DNA of 64,000 bases from Zea mays. Taxonomy: Eukaryota; Streptophyta; Magnoliopsida; Poales; Poaceae. The notes beneath the pieces were generated by a model that made no database searches, was not told where the DNA came from, and saw only the letters and a list, made by a program, of their open reading frames with translations. Below, in pieces: positions 23,511 to 34,538 of this stretch; position 1 is the first letter of the stretch, and the number at the start of each line of letters is the position of its first letter. Made by a program: the position numbers and the translations under genes. Location of the stretch: NCBI RefSeq assembly GCF_902167145.1, contig NC_050099.1, forward strand, positions 15,638,434-15,702,433. The letters run 5' to 3'.

Positions 23511-23810
23511 CTAGAAGAAGAGAGGAGGGAATGCCTAGCAGATCAGCAGAGGATGGCGGAGATGTTTCAATACATGCAGAGCCTTGGCGCCGTACAGGGT
23601 TTCGCTCCGCCACCTCCATTGTTCCCTACAATTGACCCTGCTCTATTCCATACTCCTGTGAGTATCAAAATTGTAGTTACATGTTGGTAATGCATCTGGT
23701 ATAACACATGCAATCTCTTCTCTGTGCAGGGCCAATCTGGGGCGGCATCCAACAACCCTCATGAACCGCCCAGCCCAATGCAGCACCAGTCCAACCGCCC
23801 ACCTCAATGA
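23511..23810 (+). CDS. CACTA-encoded protein, last two exons
   Basis: Exon 23511-23657 follows an acceptor (ACCCAG) and ends at donor GTGAGT. Exon 23730-23810 follows acceptor TGTGCAG and ends in TGA at 23808-23810. The join is in frame. The peptide has a Glu/Arg/Gln-rich helix (MAEMFQYMQSLG) and a Pro-rich tail (FAPPPPLFP). This resembles the C-terminus of plant Ptta/En/Spm (transposase_24-type) proteins often encoded next to the CACTA transposase. It is partial: upstream exons were displaced. Confidence 0.65.
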
Positions 23811-24049
23811 GTGTTATGTTTTTAGTGTTCAGACTACAAAACTTATGTTGAATACTTATGTCAGAGCTTTAGACTTATGTGTTCATACTTCTGAACTTGT
23901 GTTGATACTGTTTGTGTTGAGAACTTCTGAACTTATGTTTGTGTTGGATATTTATGTCTGTGATGATCTGTGATGTATATATGTGATATCTGTGAAATAT
24001 CTTTTGTTTGTTTGGATGGAATAGGAAAAACAAATAAAAAAGGTGTGTA

Positions 24050-24616
24050 CTGGTCACTTTGCCGAGTGTGACACTCGACAAAGAGGTGCTTTGCCGAGTG
24101 TCAGGACCATAGCACTCGACAAAGAACCAAGACCTGTGCACCGGTATAGGTTCTTTGCCGAGTGCGGTGGCTCTGGCACTCGGCAAAGAGGTACGCTTTG
24201 CCGAGTGCCCTATACAGCACTCGGCAAAGAACCTAACATGAGGACCCGCTAACGGATTCTTTGTCGAGTGCTGGCCGGCAGACACTCGACAAAGGTAACT
24301 TCTTTGCCGAGTGTATTAGGAGACACTCGGCAAAGGTAACTCCTTTGCCGAGTGTCACCTAGGACACTCGGCAAAGACGTCGTCTCCATCACCCCGGCGC
24401 CGTGATGGCGGCTTTTCTTTGCCGAGTACTGCTTGGCACTCAACAAAGTCTGTGCCGAGGGCCCGAGAAAAAATACTCGGTAAAGAAGGCTTTGCCGATG
24501 TACTGTGTGTCGAGCCCTCTTTGCCGAGTGCGACACTCGACAAAGCCTGTGCCGAGTGTTTTTCAGGCTTTGCCGAGTGCTTCAGGCACTCGGCAAAGCT
24601 GTCGATTCCGGTAGTG
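24050..24616. repeat. CACTA subterminal repeats and terminal inverted repeat
   Basis: The motif CTTTGCCGAGTG and its complement CACTCGGCAAAG recur every 20-40 bp in both orientations, often as hairpin pairs around a short loop, and stop at the terminus at 24616. Such arrays are the binding region for the accessory transposon protein in En/Spm-type elements. Small frames here are repeat artefacts. Confidence 0.9.
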
Positions 24617-25473
24617 TGTGGATCATGGTGCTGGACGTCACAGGGTTAGAGGATGATGCCCTTTAGCTCACATGGTTTATGGTTGGAGCTACGTCACAAG
24701 CTGTTTTAATGATGTTGCTAAATAGTTTAATTATAATCACAACCAAGTGAATTTAGTGCGTGTTTGGCTTGGTAATCACCAATAACTGGTTCATGCTTTG
24801 TATCGTTAAACTCATGCCTCATTGCAGTCATAGTAAAAAGAAGCTAAAACAAGCTAAAAATGGTGAACTGAAGCCATTTTATAGCTATAAGCTTTTCTAT
24901 GGCTCCAGTTGTATAACCTCGATTCCTACTACAGAGGGTCTAAAGTGGTCTCTTTCCTCCTACTTTTTACTGGAAAGGATCATGCTTGCAATGCTTAGAA
25001 CAATAGAACACCAACTATCACAAGGATGCTCTCTTGAATGACTAACATAGTAGAAACCTTATGTGACCAACTATCACAAGGATGCTACATAATGGAAGAC
25101 CAAACATGATATTTATGTCTGCTAGGAACCATAATATATACATCATTTGTAGAAGATGCATTAATTCTACATCATGAGTCTGCCCAAACTACAACACCAA
25201 CAACGAATGATAAAATGATCATGTCCATCTTAATGTTGACCAAGTCACATACATTGATTCGGGGGTTTGAGAAGCCACACACTGTATGCACACATCATCA
25301 TTGTGATACCTCTAAGATTATCTCCAGCATCTTACTCATTCACATCTTTTATTTTTTTTAAATTCACTATGTGAACAATATAGTCTACGATAAAAAACGT
25401 TATTTTGCACGATTATATGCACAATCTACTAACCATAGCCTTAAAAATGTTGGTACAAACGTGAAACCACATG
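24617..25473. other. Intergenic, nothing recognised
   Basis: This is AT-rich sequence with no frame of note and no terminal repeats that I can define. It is flanked by the CACTA end and a hAT-like MITE. Confidence 0.5.
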
Positions 25474-25481
25474 GTACATGT

Positions 25482-26001
25482 TAGAGATGGTAACAGGTAT
25501 ATACCATCTCGTAGTATCATCCCATACCCATACCCGTCAAAAAATCATATCCATCAGATTACCCATATAAGGTTACAGGTATAGAATCTTACCGATACTC
25601 GTACCCACGCAGATAATTTTACCCATCTAGTACCCGCTAGAAAAGTCTAAATTAAATACTAATGTGCCAATCACTCAAAATGTCAAACAAACACATAAAA
25701 AATAAGTTCAACTTAAAATACATCAAATCATATGATTACATAACTTGATAGGTAAACAAACAATAACCGAAGAAGTATTTTCATTTAGCTAAGACGACTA
25801 ATCACATGGTAAATAGTGATATGATACGCGTATATTTTACCCTACAACGCGTACCCACACTCATACATGTACTTGTCTACCCGATGGTAGAGGTTCTCGC
25901 CCATTAATATATCCACTGATACAGAAATCATCTTATACCCGTCTTTATATCAAATAAAATTCGTCGGATATTCGAGTTTCGCATACCCATTGTAATCTCT
26001 A
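25482..26001. mobile_element. hAT-like non-autonomous element (520 bp)
   Basis: It is flanked by an 8-bp direct repeat GTACATGT (25474-25481 and 26002-26009). Its ends are inverted: TAGAGATGGTAACAGGTA at the left and, on the opposite strand, TAGAGATTACAATGGGTA at the right. An 8-bp TSD with short imperfect inverted ends is characteristic of the hAT superfamily. The interior is AT-rich with degenerate ACCCGTACCC-type repeats and has no coding capacity. Confidence 0.85.
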
Positions 26002-26009
26002 GTACATGT

Positions 26010-26372
26010 TATTAATTTGCTACCAGAACTTATATTATATTTTTATTTAGAACTTTGGGCGCATGTCTCAATGATTAAGCAATACATTGTTTGTTGAGTA
26101 CTTGAGTTAATGTTGTTTGTAGTCTACACATCATGTTATATACGTTGATTCATATTTTGTCTTAGCCAACAACTTCATTTTCACATTTAGCCGTTTTTCA
26201 TTTTAGAAGAGCATATAAATTAAAATAATTCTAAGAAAGAAATAGTTAAAGTTTGATTATAAAAATGAATTAAATAAATTAGTTGTGATTTTTTCATAAT
26301 TTAAATAAAATTGTAGTATTTTGAAATGCATGTTTTTAGAAAATTATTTGGATATTTCTTGACAAAAATCTT
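26010..26372. other. Intergenic, nothing recognised
   Basis: This is very AT-rich sequence without a supported gene or repeat boundary. Confidence 0.5.
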
Positions 26373-26503
26373 TAAGGCTGGTTCGTTTCTACCGGATTGA
26401 TGGGTCGGAACGATTCCTAACCGGATTGCTTCTCTAATTTATATAAACTTTGATTAGGTGAAACGATTCCGGGTGCAATCCGACGGAAACGAACAAGGCC
26501 TTA
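26373..26503. mobile_element. Small MITE-like element with GTTCGTTTC ends
   Basis: The left end TAAGGCTGGTTCGTTTC is matched, inverted, by the right end (opposite strand TAAGGCCTTGTTCGTTTC) with one indel and one mismatch. Total length is about 131 bp. No clean TSD is visible, so the superfamily is unsure. Confidence 0.5.
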
Positions 26504-27022
26504 GTTTTTTATAAAGTTTAATTGACGTCTCTAAACTAAGGTGAATATTTAGTTTACCTTTTTCATATGTGACGTAGCGCTATACGCAAGATGTTTGATG
26601 TGTCGTTACATTATGGAAACATTTTCAAAACATTTCAAAACAGTTATCGATGTTTTAACCCGAGAATCGTACCGATTAGTGAAATGATGATACGTGCTCT
26701 AACCTAGATAGGTGCGCGGGGGCAGGTAGCTGAGGTCAGAATCAAGCTAGGTGGAGTTTGTTCCGAGGCTGAGGTCGGCTTTGGACGAGGTGTAGTTTCC
26801 TCCCGAGGATAAGACCACGTTTTGTCGTACGCGCGTCCTGCAGAAGGTCATTCCTTTAACTGTGTCCTGCATGCCTGTAAGTGCCAAATTAGGCTCGGCC
26901 ACAGCCTTAGGGAGACTTCTGCTTCGTCCGAGCATGGCTTCAGCCTCGATATTGCCAACGAAAGAACGCCCGACGTCACCAGAAGCTGCAGAGCTGACCT
27001 ATTACCAAGATCTTTTCACCAT
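26504..27022. other. Intergenic, nothing recognised
   Basis: No gene is supported. Part of 26700-27022 is GC-richer and may belong to the same fragmented LTR as the inverted-repeat arm that follows. Confidence 0.4.
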
Positions 27023-27473
27023 GGGAACGTATCTGGTGCACACCAACTTATCCGTGCAATCGTGCAAACTTCTAATCTGAACTACATGATGTTGATCCAA
27101 GTGGACGTGCGGAGGAGTGGGAGGAGGATTTGAATAAGGCCCTGTTTGGCACAACTTATTTTCAGCTTCTTCACAAATTTAAGCAGAAGTTCTGCCAAAC
27201 AGACAGCTTTCTGCAGCAGCTTATCAGTTCAGCTGCTTCTTAAAATGAATTAAAAGCAGCCAACAAGCACAAACTGCTTTTTACCACCTTATCAGATAAG
27301 CTGCTTTTTCAACAAGCAGCAGTTGTGCCAAACAGGGCCTAAGTATGATTAGCAGCGGACGGTTAAGTGTAAAATTATTCACGCCCCTGCGTCCCTTGGA
27401 TCAACATCATGTGATTCAGATTAGAAGTTTGCACGATTGCACAGAGGGGTTGGTTTGCACCAGATACGTTCCC
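27023..27473. repeat. 79-bp inverted repeat arms around a MITE
   Basis: Arm 27023-27101 (GGGAACGTATCTGG...GATCCAAG) is the inverted complement of 27395-27473, with about seven mismatches in 79 bp. The spacer of 293 bp holds a Tourist-like MITE. The right arm continues into an LTR-like sequence, so the left arm is probably an inverted piece of the same LTR. Confidence 0.85.
27138..27339. mobile_element. Tourist-like MITE (202 bp)
   Basis: Perfect 18-bp inverted ends GGCCCTGTTTGGCACAAC / GTTGTGCCAAACAGGGCC are flanked by TAA on both sides (27135-27137 and 27340-27342). A 3-bp TAA duplication and GC-rich ends fit the PIF/Harbinger-type Tourist MITEs. The interior has AGCTGCTT/AAGCAGCT-like inverted segments. 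Confidence 0.88.
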
Positions 27474-28020
27474 TTTCACCATACTCACCACTGCTCCAAC
27501 CACTACGACTTGGACAACTTTCCCATCAGACAAGCTCAGGTGCGTGACCGAACCCTCGACCCTGGTCTTAGTCAAAGATGCAAATAAAGGAACCAAACAT
27601 CCCCTCCTAGCACAAGTTAACAGCGAGCAAAAGGGCCATACCAAAGACCATATCGGATACCGGGCTCGACCACGCCTCCTCACCGTACACGACAAACCCC
27701 GACACATCTGGAGGCCCTCCTTGAAGCTATAAATAGAGATATCCGGAGCTTCAGGCAAGGGACAAACACTTCACGGTTTTCATCTCCACGGTGATATTGA
27801 CATTTGTCTCAATCAACCCCAGAGACTTAAGATCTTTCCCTCTCCCAACCAGCTTTTACTCTCTACTGCAAGCACTTAGGTGCAAGTAATATAAGTCTCA
27901 TCATCTCTGCTGGAAGTAGAGTCTTCTCTTATCCGAATCAGAATAAAAGACTTGTGTCACCTTAGTATCACTCATCTGGGAGGTTACACAGTATCAGATT
28001 CTCGTGTCAAAACACCGACA
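27343..28020 (+). repeat. Possible solo or partial LTR
   Basis: A TATA-like CTATAAATAGAG at about 27727-27738 is followed about 280 bp later by ...TCAAAACACCGACA at about 28018, which looks like an LTR 3' end. An AATAAAAG polyadenylation-like signal lies near 27951. The 5' border is not visible and no second copy is in the window. It lies about 200 bp upstream of EMC10 and could supply promoter sequence. Confidence 0.35.
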
Positions 28021-28222
28021 ACTGTCTTAAAATAAAAATCGAACAATTTTAAAAATTGAAGAGTTTAAATCTGACATTTATAATTGATTGAGGGAGCTAA
28101 ATTGAACGGTTGAGGGAGGTTAAATTTGTTCTTTTCTTTGGCGTGGAAACCTCGACCGATCTGTCCGATCTCTCTCCCGAGTCCACTCCAAGCCTTTTCG
28201 CCTTTTCCTCCGCCTTCTCGCG
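28021..28222 (+). promoter_or_regulatory. EMC10 proximal upstream region
   Basis: An AT-rich stretch is followed by a C/T-rich leader (CTCTCTCCCGAGTCCACTCC) just before the ATG at 28223, as is usual for a grass 5' UTR. I cannot fix the transcription start. Confidence 0.45.
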
Positions 28223-31200
28223 ATGGCGCCGCCGCGCCGCGCTCTACTCGTCCTCGCCGCTCTCCTCCTCTCCCTCTCCCTTGGGGCCGCCTCCTTCCAT
28301 TCCGACGAGCTCCTCCTCAACGATGACGAAGAGTTCGAGGGCGTCGTCGCCCGCCCCTCCGCCCCCTCCCCGCCGGCGGCCCCGGTGGTCTCCTCCTCCC
28401 GCCGCAGATCAGCGGACGCGCCGTTGCCCGGGTCAGGCGAGTCCAACGCAGTGCAGTTCACGCTCGAGCACGACCTTGGCGACGGCAAGGGCTTCGTCTC
28501 AGCTGGAACCTTCTCGGCCCGCCTCAAGACCTTCGCCCACGGCACGCAGGTGGGTCCCAGCCTCTCTTTGGTTACTATCTCGGTTGTTTGGTTAGTTCGC
28601 CTATATAGTTGGCCTGGTTACGCTCTGGTCAATGGATCTGGGATGGCTAGCTCTCGGCTAGTTCTGGATCGTGATTTCGGCGGCCTTAACATAATTCGTA
28701 GATGTTCTGCTCCTGTTAGCTTCGTTGAGCTGTTTGGTCGGAATAGGTAGTGAATCATTTGCTTTGGATTATTATGAGAAGTGTGAATCGAGAATTGGAT
28801 CTTATGATGGTGTCCCGTGTATGTGTCCTACTGTCTACTGTAATTTAACAGGCTGTTGTTCCCTAGCAGTACTCTCGGCGGCTCAGCGTGTTTGGTCAGA
28901 GGAATGTCTCCATCCAGAATTATCTGATCTAGAAACTGAACCTCCTTGTGCTGTTTGGTTTGTCATCTGTCACCGTGTAGTACTCCTGTGGTAGTTATTC
29001 CGCAGGATGAGTTCATTCTGCAAAAAAACGCCAGACCCACCATTCTGGTTAAAGTCATGCCGCATGAGCTAAATCTGCAAACCAAACACTGTTAGTTAGA
29101 CCTTACCCGGTACTGGAGTACTCTAGTTCTGTGGGTAAGAAAAACAAGGCAGACTGGCTTTTTGGGCTTGGTGTGTTACAGTATATATTATAAACAACCA
29201 GTTAAATTGTACCTGTATGACAGCACCTGTTATTAAGCGTTAGTGCAGGACTGCTGGTTAGGGCACTACCCAATACCCGTTTTTCTTTTATTTACCCATG
29301 GTGTATAATTGTGAAATTATGATTGTTCTGCACTTGAATGGCCACTTGCTGCTTATGTGGCCTTTCAGGCTGCATGGCCTTACTTTTACAAATACCTAAC
29401 ATATATTCATTGCCTTGAAGAGCAACCAAGATATTGCTGACTATAAAAAAGACTATTATTTACATTAGAATTGGATATACAATGATAATTAAAGAGCACT
29501 AATATTGTATACCATGCTGCCTCCAAATCACAAGATCCTGTGGAGTTAGTCTCGTGTGACATACAGAATTTGCGGTGGCCTGAGGTTGTTTAGCTTCGAA
29601 GTTTTTTTTAGCATTGTCTCATTTGGACAAATGACATTTCCCTACCATTAAGAAGCTGCTTTATATGTGGATAACTGAGTTGGTATTTGATTATAAGGGG
29701 AGTATCCCAGGGGCAGGAAATATTTGATATTAAATTAAAGACAGTAAATTGGCGTGTAAATAAGGAAGTAGAGTCTTGAAACATTAGGCTGTCACCTGAC
29801 TTCTCGTTTCTGTACTTATTTTCAAAACTATGTTGATATGTTCAATGTCTTTGTTTATCTTGCATATTAAGAATTTATTGGGTGGTAACATTGAAAACAT
29901 CACCCCCTTTTTGAATCATATGTTTCAAGTTTTAGAAGAATAATAATTACAAATGGACACAGGGGCTGGGCATGCAACAGATTTTTTGGTGTGGTCTGCT
30001 GAATCACCATTAACTAAGCCTGCATTTTAATCCTGTAACTCATAAAATTACAACAGCAGCTCCTGCATACATATGTACTTAGTTTTATATATGTCAGAAA
30101 TAAACTCGGAGCAGAATTAGTCCTGATGATACCTCGTATATCATGGCCATAGCATATCACAACCTTTTTTTCTTCTTAATATATATGATGTGTAGCTCTC
30201 CTACGCTTTCGAGAAAAAAACAACCTTTTTGCATGTATGAAAATGTCTTATATGCATTAACTTCCATGTCTGTTCCTGTTAAGCACATGATATCCAATTT
30301 TAAATATCTTCTAGTTGTTTATCACTTGTTACAATAATGTATACTCTATGCCTTGTAGTTGTAGTACTTTACAGGGGAATAGGGATTGGCGGATTGCAAT
30401 CTGTTATGAACCAAACACAATTAAAATCTGATCTGCCCAAAATCTTTTGTGCACTCATTCCTTCTTGTTTTACCTCGTATTTGCACAAGGCCTATTATTA
30501 TAGTACCTTTTGTTCTTCATTATTTTGGACTTCGATGTCTGCCCCAATGTTGAAATGGCTCAAAATCGTAGATTCGTAGCAGCTTATCTAGAAGCTTTCA
30601 ATATTAGTTTATTTAAATTGAACTGTATTGCACAAAAGTAAAATAGAATGTGCATTCCTAACTGGGAGTTGGCAATATGATTTCACAAAGTTTGGGAGCA
30701 AGCCATAACCTGCCATAGCAAAATGCAACATGCATTTATCAGGCTTGAAACAGTGGTCCAAAAAGAGTTCTTAAGTGTCCGCTTCCGCACGCATAAGCGC
30801 TAAGCGGAGGGGGACCACTCGCTTTGGGGGTAAGCGCTGCTCTAGGTGTTGCAGGTGCTGAAAGGTAACTGAGCGAGTGTGCAGTGGCTTGGGAGGGAGA
30901 TTGAAGCACTTGACTGGCTGGCAGGAGGTGGTTTCACAGGTGGATTGAGTCGTGCTTACCTTTCTCTGCTGTCGGATTGAGGTCTCCGCAGGGCACACCA
31001 CCAAATTGGTTGCCCCGCCACTAGATCGAGATGTTTCCGGGTTCCGCCGACGGGTTCATGTTGATCTGGTCCTCCTCTTATGTCGATCTGGCTAATTCTG
31101 CCGTGCTTCTCTTTCTGTAACCTTGATTCACCATATATGATAAGATTTTTTGCGAATAATGTGCTTTTTTTATATACTTTAAATCAATGATGGTTGATAT

Positions 31201-34200
31201 TTCTCTTAGTGCATCTTTGATCTTTATGTACTTTTGGTTATGTTCATTAGTTTTCGAATTTGATCAGTTTCATTGGTGAATAATCAACCGATTATGCTCA
31301 CTGTAGATATGAGCTAAGAGAACTAAATTTCTTATTTGACTTATTTTAATGGTTTGCTAGGTACCTAGTTTCTCACTACAACATTTAATGCTGTAAATGC
31401 AAAAGAGGAACACTATTTACCTAATTGTGCTATTCTTATGGATCAGACCCTCACTAAACTTCGCTTTACAAGGAATGATTTTACTGAGGATGATAAAGCG
31501 GCGTTCAAAGTAACTTCTTGCCCACCACGGTTTTCAACTTGATTTGCTTGACAATTATTTTCAACTAATTTGATGCTTATGCATTTGTTTGTCACTGAAG
31601 AAAGTGCTTCAGGAAGATGGCTTTTATACAATTAGGCTGCCATCTAATGTGTTGGACACTACAAAGAAACATCATGTTGTTTCTTCAATCAGAGCTGTAA
31701 GTTGACTACAGAGTTCATCATTGTGTTTCTCTTCACTGTGATAATAAAATAAGCCCAATACTCCAATTATCTATTCTTCAAACCACTGTACCAATTGGAA
31801 TCTGTAAAATAAGGTATCTTTTAAAAGGTGTCCACCAAAGTACTATCCTTTTGTGTAGCACCTAGCATGTACATTTTTTATGGAACAATCAATAAATAAA
31901 GCAATTGAATTAGTTATAAGAAAAAACGACTGCTTGATGTATTGCAAAAACTGTGATGTTATCTTATTATTTGAAGTATTGATTTATTGTCTGATTCTAG
32001 AGTTATCCTTTTCAGTTCCTTAACTGTCTTGACTTTCTTATGTTTCCTAGAGATGCATTCCACGTGACAGTTTGGATGAACACATTGTTATCCACATGGT
32101 AACTTTCTCCATTTCATTATTTCTATTCTTGTCTTCCTCTAAAGAGTTGTTTATGATGATGGAATTTTTTGGGATAGCCCAGAAACTTTATGTATGTAAT
32201 AACATCAATTGATGCATTTAGCTAACTTTATTTTGTTTTACATTAGCAGCGACCAAATCTCCAGTATTGATAGAGAGCAGAAGATGCACGCTGTGCTCAT
32301 TTATTCTAGCACCTGTATCGATAACATAACATGTTGATTACATAAAGTTTCTAAATATTTATCTATCCTTGTCATCTATTCCAAACAGCAACAAGGGAAA
32401 AATGTTATTTTTTCATACTGCAGCCATTTTGGAGAATTGCATTACATTACCTTTGTAGAATACCGATAGAAGTTTCCTTGGTGTTGTGACTCACGTGATA
32501 CTTTGCTATTGCCTTATTTGCAGGATGGTGTAAATATCTTGGCAGTCAATTATGGCTCTGTTGATGGGTGCCAATACCCTAGGCCTATGAAATTGGTTAG
32601 TTTTCTTTCAGGATTTATATTATGATTTATCAGTGTTCAACGTAATTAATGATTGATAGAAGGATCCTGATAACTTATAATCTTTAGACATTTAAATATT
32701 CTGAAATTAGTAATGTTCTCATTATAGATTGGCCTGCAACCTCATACTTCTTCCTCATGGCCAAAAAAGAAAAAGAAAAGAAAAGAAGTCCGTTAGAAAC
32801 ATGTTATCTGCACTGGTTATTTGTTATTGGCAGAGGTATTTGCTATGTTATTTAGTAGGGCTGGTACAAATGATTGTTTCAAAATTACTTTGATGAAATC
32901 ATTCAATTTTGAATGAATGTCAACTGTTATTGGGTTTGGCTCTGCAGATTAGATTGCTCAAAATGGGTTAATTTAAGTTGACATTGATTAGTTAATTTTG
33001 ACTGAAGCACGTTGAAATCTTTATTGGTTTAATTTACAACACTATTAATGTGCTAACAAATTTCTCAAATCGAACTGTTGAGACTTGAGAGTTGTTCAAT
33101 CGTTCACCAAACTGTTCTATATTACAACTAACGCCTCTACTCTAGCACTTTTTTATCTTCTGTGGTGCATTCATTGGCGATTAACAGTTTTGAAGTTTAT
33201 GGTGACATATTGGCATGTTTAATTTTTTTGTTTCAGCCATCAAAATGGACATTCAGCTCTTACACTATCCTAAAGACTGCTGAACAGGCACCAAGGTAAA
33301 TTACTACTTTCTTGAGATTACAAAAAAATGTTAAATAAATAGATTATTATAAAACGAGTAATTTGTTTTAATAATAGATAATATAAATAGTTTGAATTAA
33401 GAAATATCTGAGGACATGCGCAATGCAATAGATGCTTAAAGAGGGTTAATGATGAAACACATCATTGGAATCTCAGCATCCAATTGAGGGACATGTACAA
33501 GGCAATAGATGCTTAAATAAAGAGAGGTAATGATGAAAGACCACTACAAGAATCTGCCCATCCAATGGGAAAAACAATTTTATTTATGCTTAATTAGTTT
33601 GACAAGACCAATGTTTTCAAGGCCTCGCCTAATAACATATCCTCGGTGTCCCTGTTGCCATCCCAAAATAAGTGGGGAGGAGTGATTGGAGGGGAAAGAT
33701 AGGAAGTACAGGAGGAGATCATCCATCAAGGACAAGCAGCCAGTGCATGCACAATACTTCCTCCCACCTTATTCTTCCCTCTTTTGTCCTTCCCCTACTT
33801 GGCTTGCATTATAATCACTTTGGCATTGCCTAAGCAGTTAAAAGGGGTGGGTGGGGGGGGGGGGGGTCACCATGCATCACCTTACCTTTACCACCTTAAG
33901 AACACTGGGCAAGACAAGCCTATCTAAGCTCCCATATGCCTCAATGCTAATCATAGTTGAAATGGTAAACTTCCAGCGTTAATCACAGTAGGAACACCTA
34001 GCTAATTGTTCCTGTCGATGACTTGGTCTGTACGTCAAGCGCTTAGTCATGCTACTATTTTTTTTGTGAGAACTGAGAACATCCACCGAGTTCCACAATG
34101 GCAAAAATTGGTAGCATCCTCGTGTTGTGTATGACCTAACAGATCTATCCCTACTGTCACAAAGAAGTTTCCTAATTCTTACATTTTTTTGTGCTTGCAG

Positions 34201-34538
34201 AACCCCATCGTTTGCAGATCAGTTAATAGAAGCTGACAATGGTCTTGGCGAAGTAATGAAACCACCTGAGAAATCTTTCTGGGCTAAATATGTGAGTAAC
34301 TGCACTAAATATCTTCCGTACTTCGTTCATTATCTTCGTGTTTGTGTATGTGTGGGTATGTTTCTATGCTTTCCTTTAGTCTGACTTGTTTGTTTTGCAG
34401 TGGATGTACATCATTCCGCTTGGTCTTATTGTCATGAATGCTGTTACGGCAGCTGCCAACATACCAGAGGAAGCTGCAGGGCAGGGCCAACCTGGAGCAC
34501 AACGGGCACCTGCTGCTGTTGCTGGGAGGAGGAGATGA
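28223..34538 (+). CDS. EMC10: ER membrane protein complex subunit 10
   Basis: Eight exons: 28223-28549, 31447-31509, 31601-31696, 32051-32098, 32524-32595, 33237-33295, 34201-34291 and 34401-34538. All introns have GT...AG ends, and the joined frame is 297 codons plus stop. The product has an N-terminal signal peptide (hydrophobic run ALLVLAALLLSLSLGAAS), a luminal beta-rich domain (FTLEHDLGDG, AGTFSARLKT, IVIHMDGVNILAVNYGS, GCQYPRPMKLPSKWTFSSY), and near the C-terminus FWAKYWMYIIPLGLIVMNA, a single membrane span matching the animal EMC10 signature (KSFFAKYWMYIIP). It ends in a short Gln/Arg-rich tail. EMC10 is a luminal subunit of the complex that inserts tail-anchored and multipass membrane proteins into the ER. 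The gene looks intact. Confidence 0.93.
28550..31446 (+). other. EMC10 intron 1 (2.9 kb)
   Basis: Donor GTGGGT, acceptor GGATCAG. It is far longer than the other introns (91-905 bp) and AT-rich, with a short GC-richer block at about 30770-31080 that may be a transposon remnant. I could not define terminal repeats. Confidence 0.85.
33412..33570. repeat. Tandem duplication in EMC10 intron 6
   Basis: Two diverged copies of about 77 bp start GGACATG at 33412 and 33489 and share GCAATAGATGCTTAAA and GGTTAATGATGAAA-like blocks. They lie between exons 6 and 7. Confidence 0.75.
33853..33866. repeat. Poly-G run (14 G)
   Basis: A run of 14 G preceded by GGGGTGGGT, in EMC10 intron 6. It could form a G-quadruplex and is likely to vary in length or be misread. 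Confidence 0.9.

Larger units (their letters stand above)
23457..24616 (+). mobile_element. Right end of a CACTA (En/Spm-type) element
   Basis: The element ends with GCTGTCGATTCCGGTAGTG at 24598-24616, the reverse complement of a CACTA inverted terminus (CACTACCGGAATCGACAGC). It carries the last exons of a transposon gene and a dense subterminal array. The left part was displaced by Sirevirus A and lies outside the window, so the 3-bp TSD (TGT at 24617-24619) cannot be checked. Confidence 0.87.

Noticed and set aside
24043..24649. Several small frames rich in AECFR/LCRV-like repeats
   Set aside because: They are translations of the CACTA subterminal repeats.
28223..28750. Single-exon 175-codon reading of the EMC10 start
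   Set aside because: It reads past the donor GTGGGT at 28550 into intron 1; the conserved EMC10 sequence continues at 31447.
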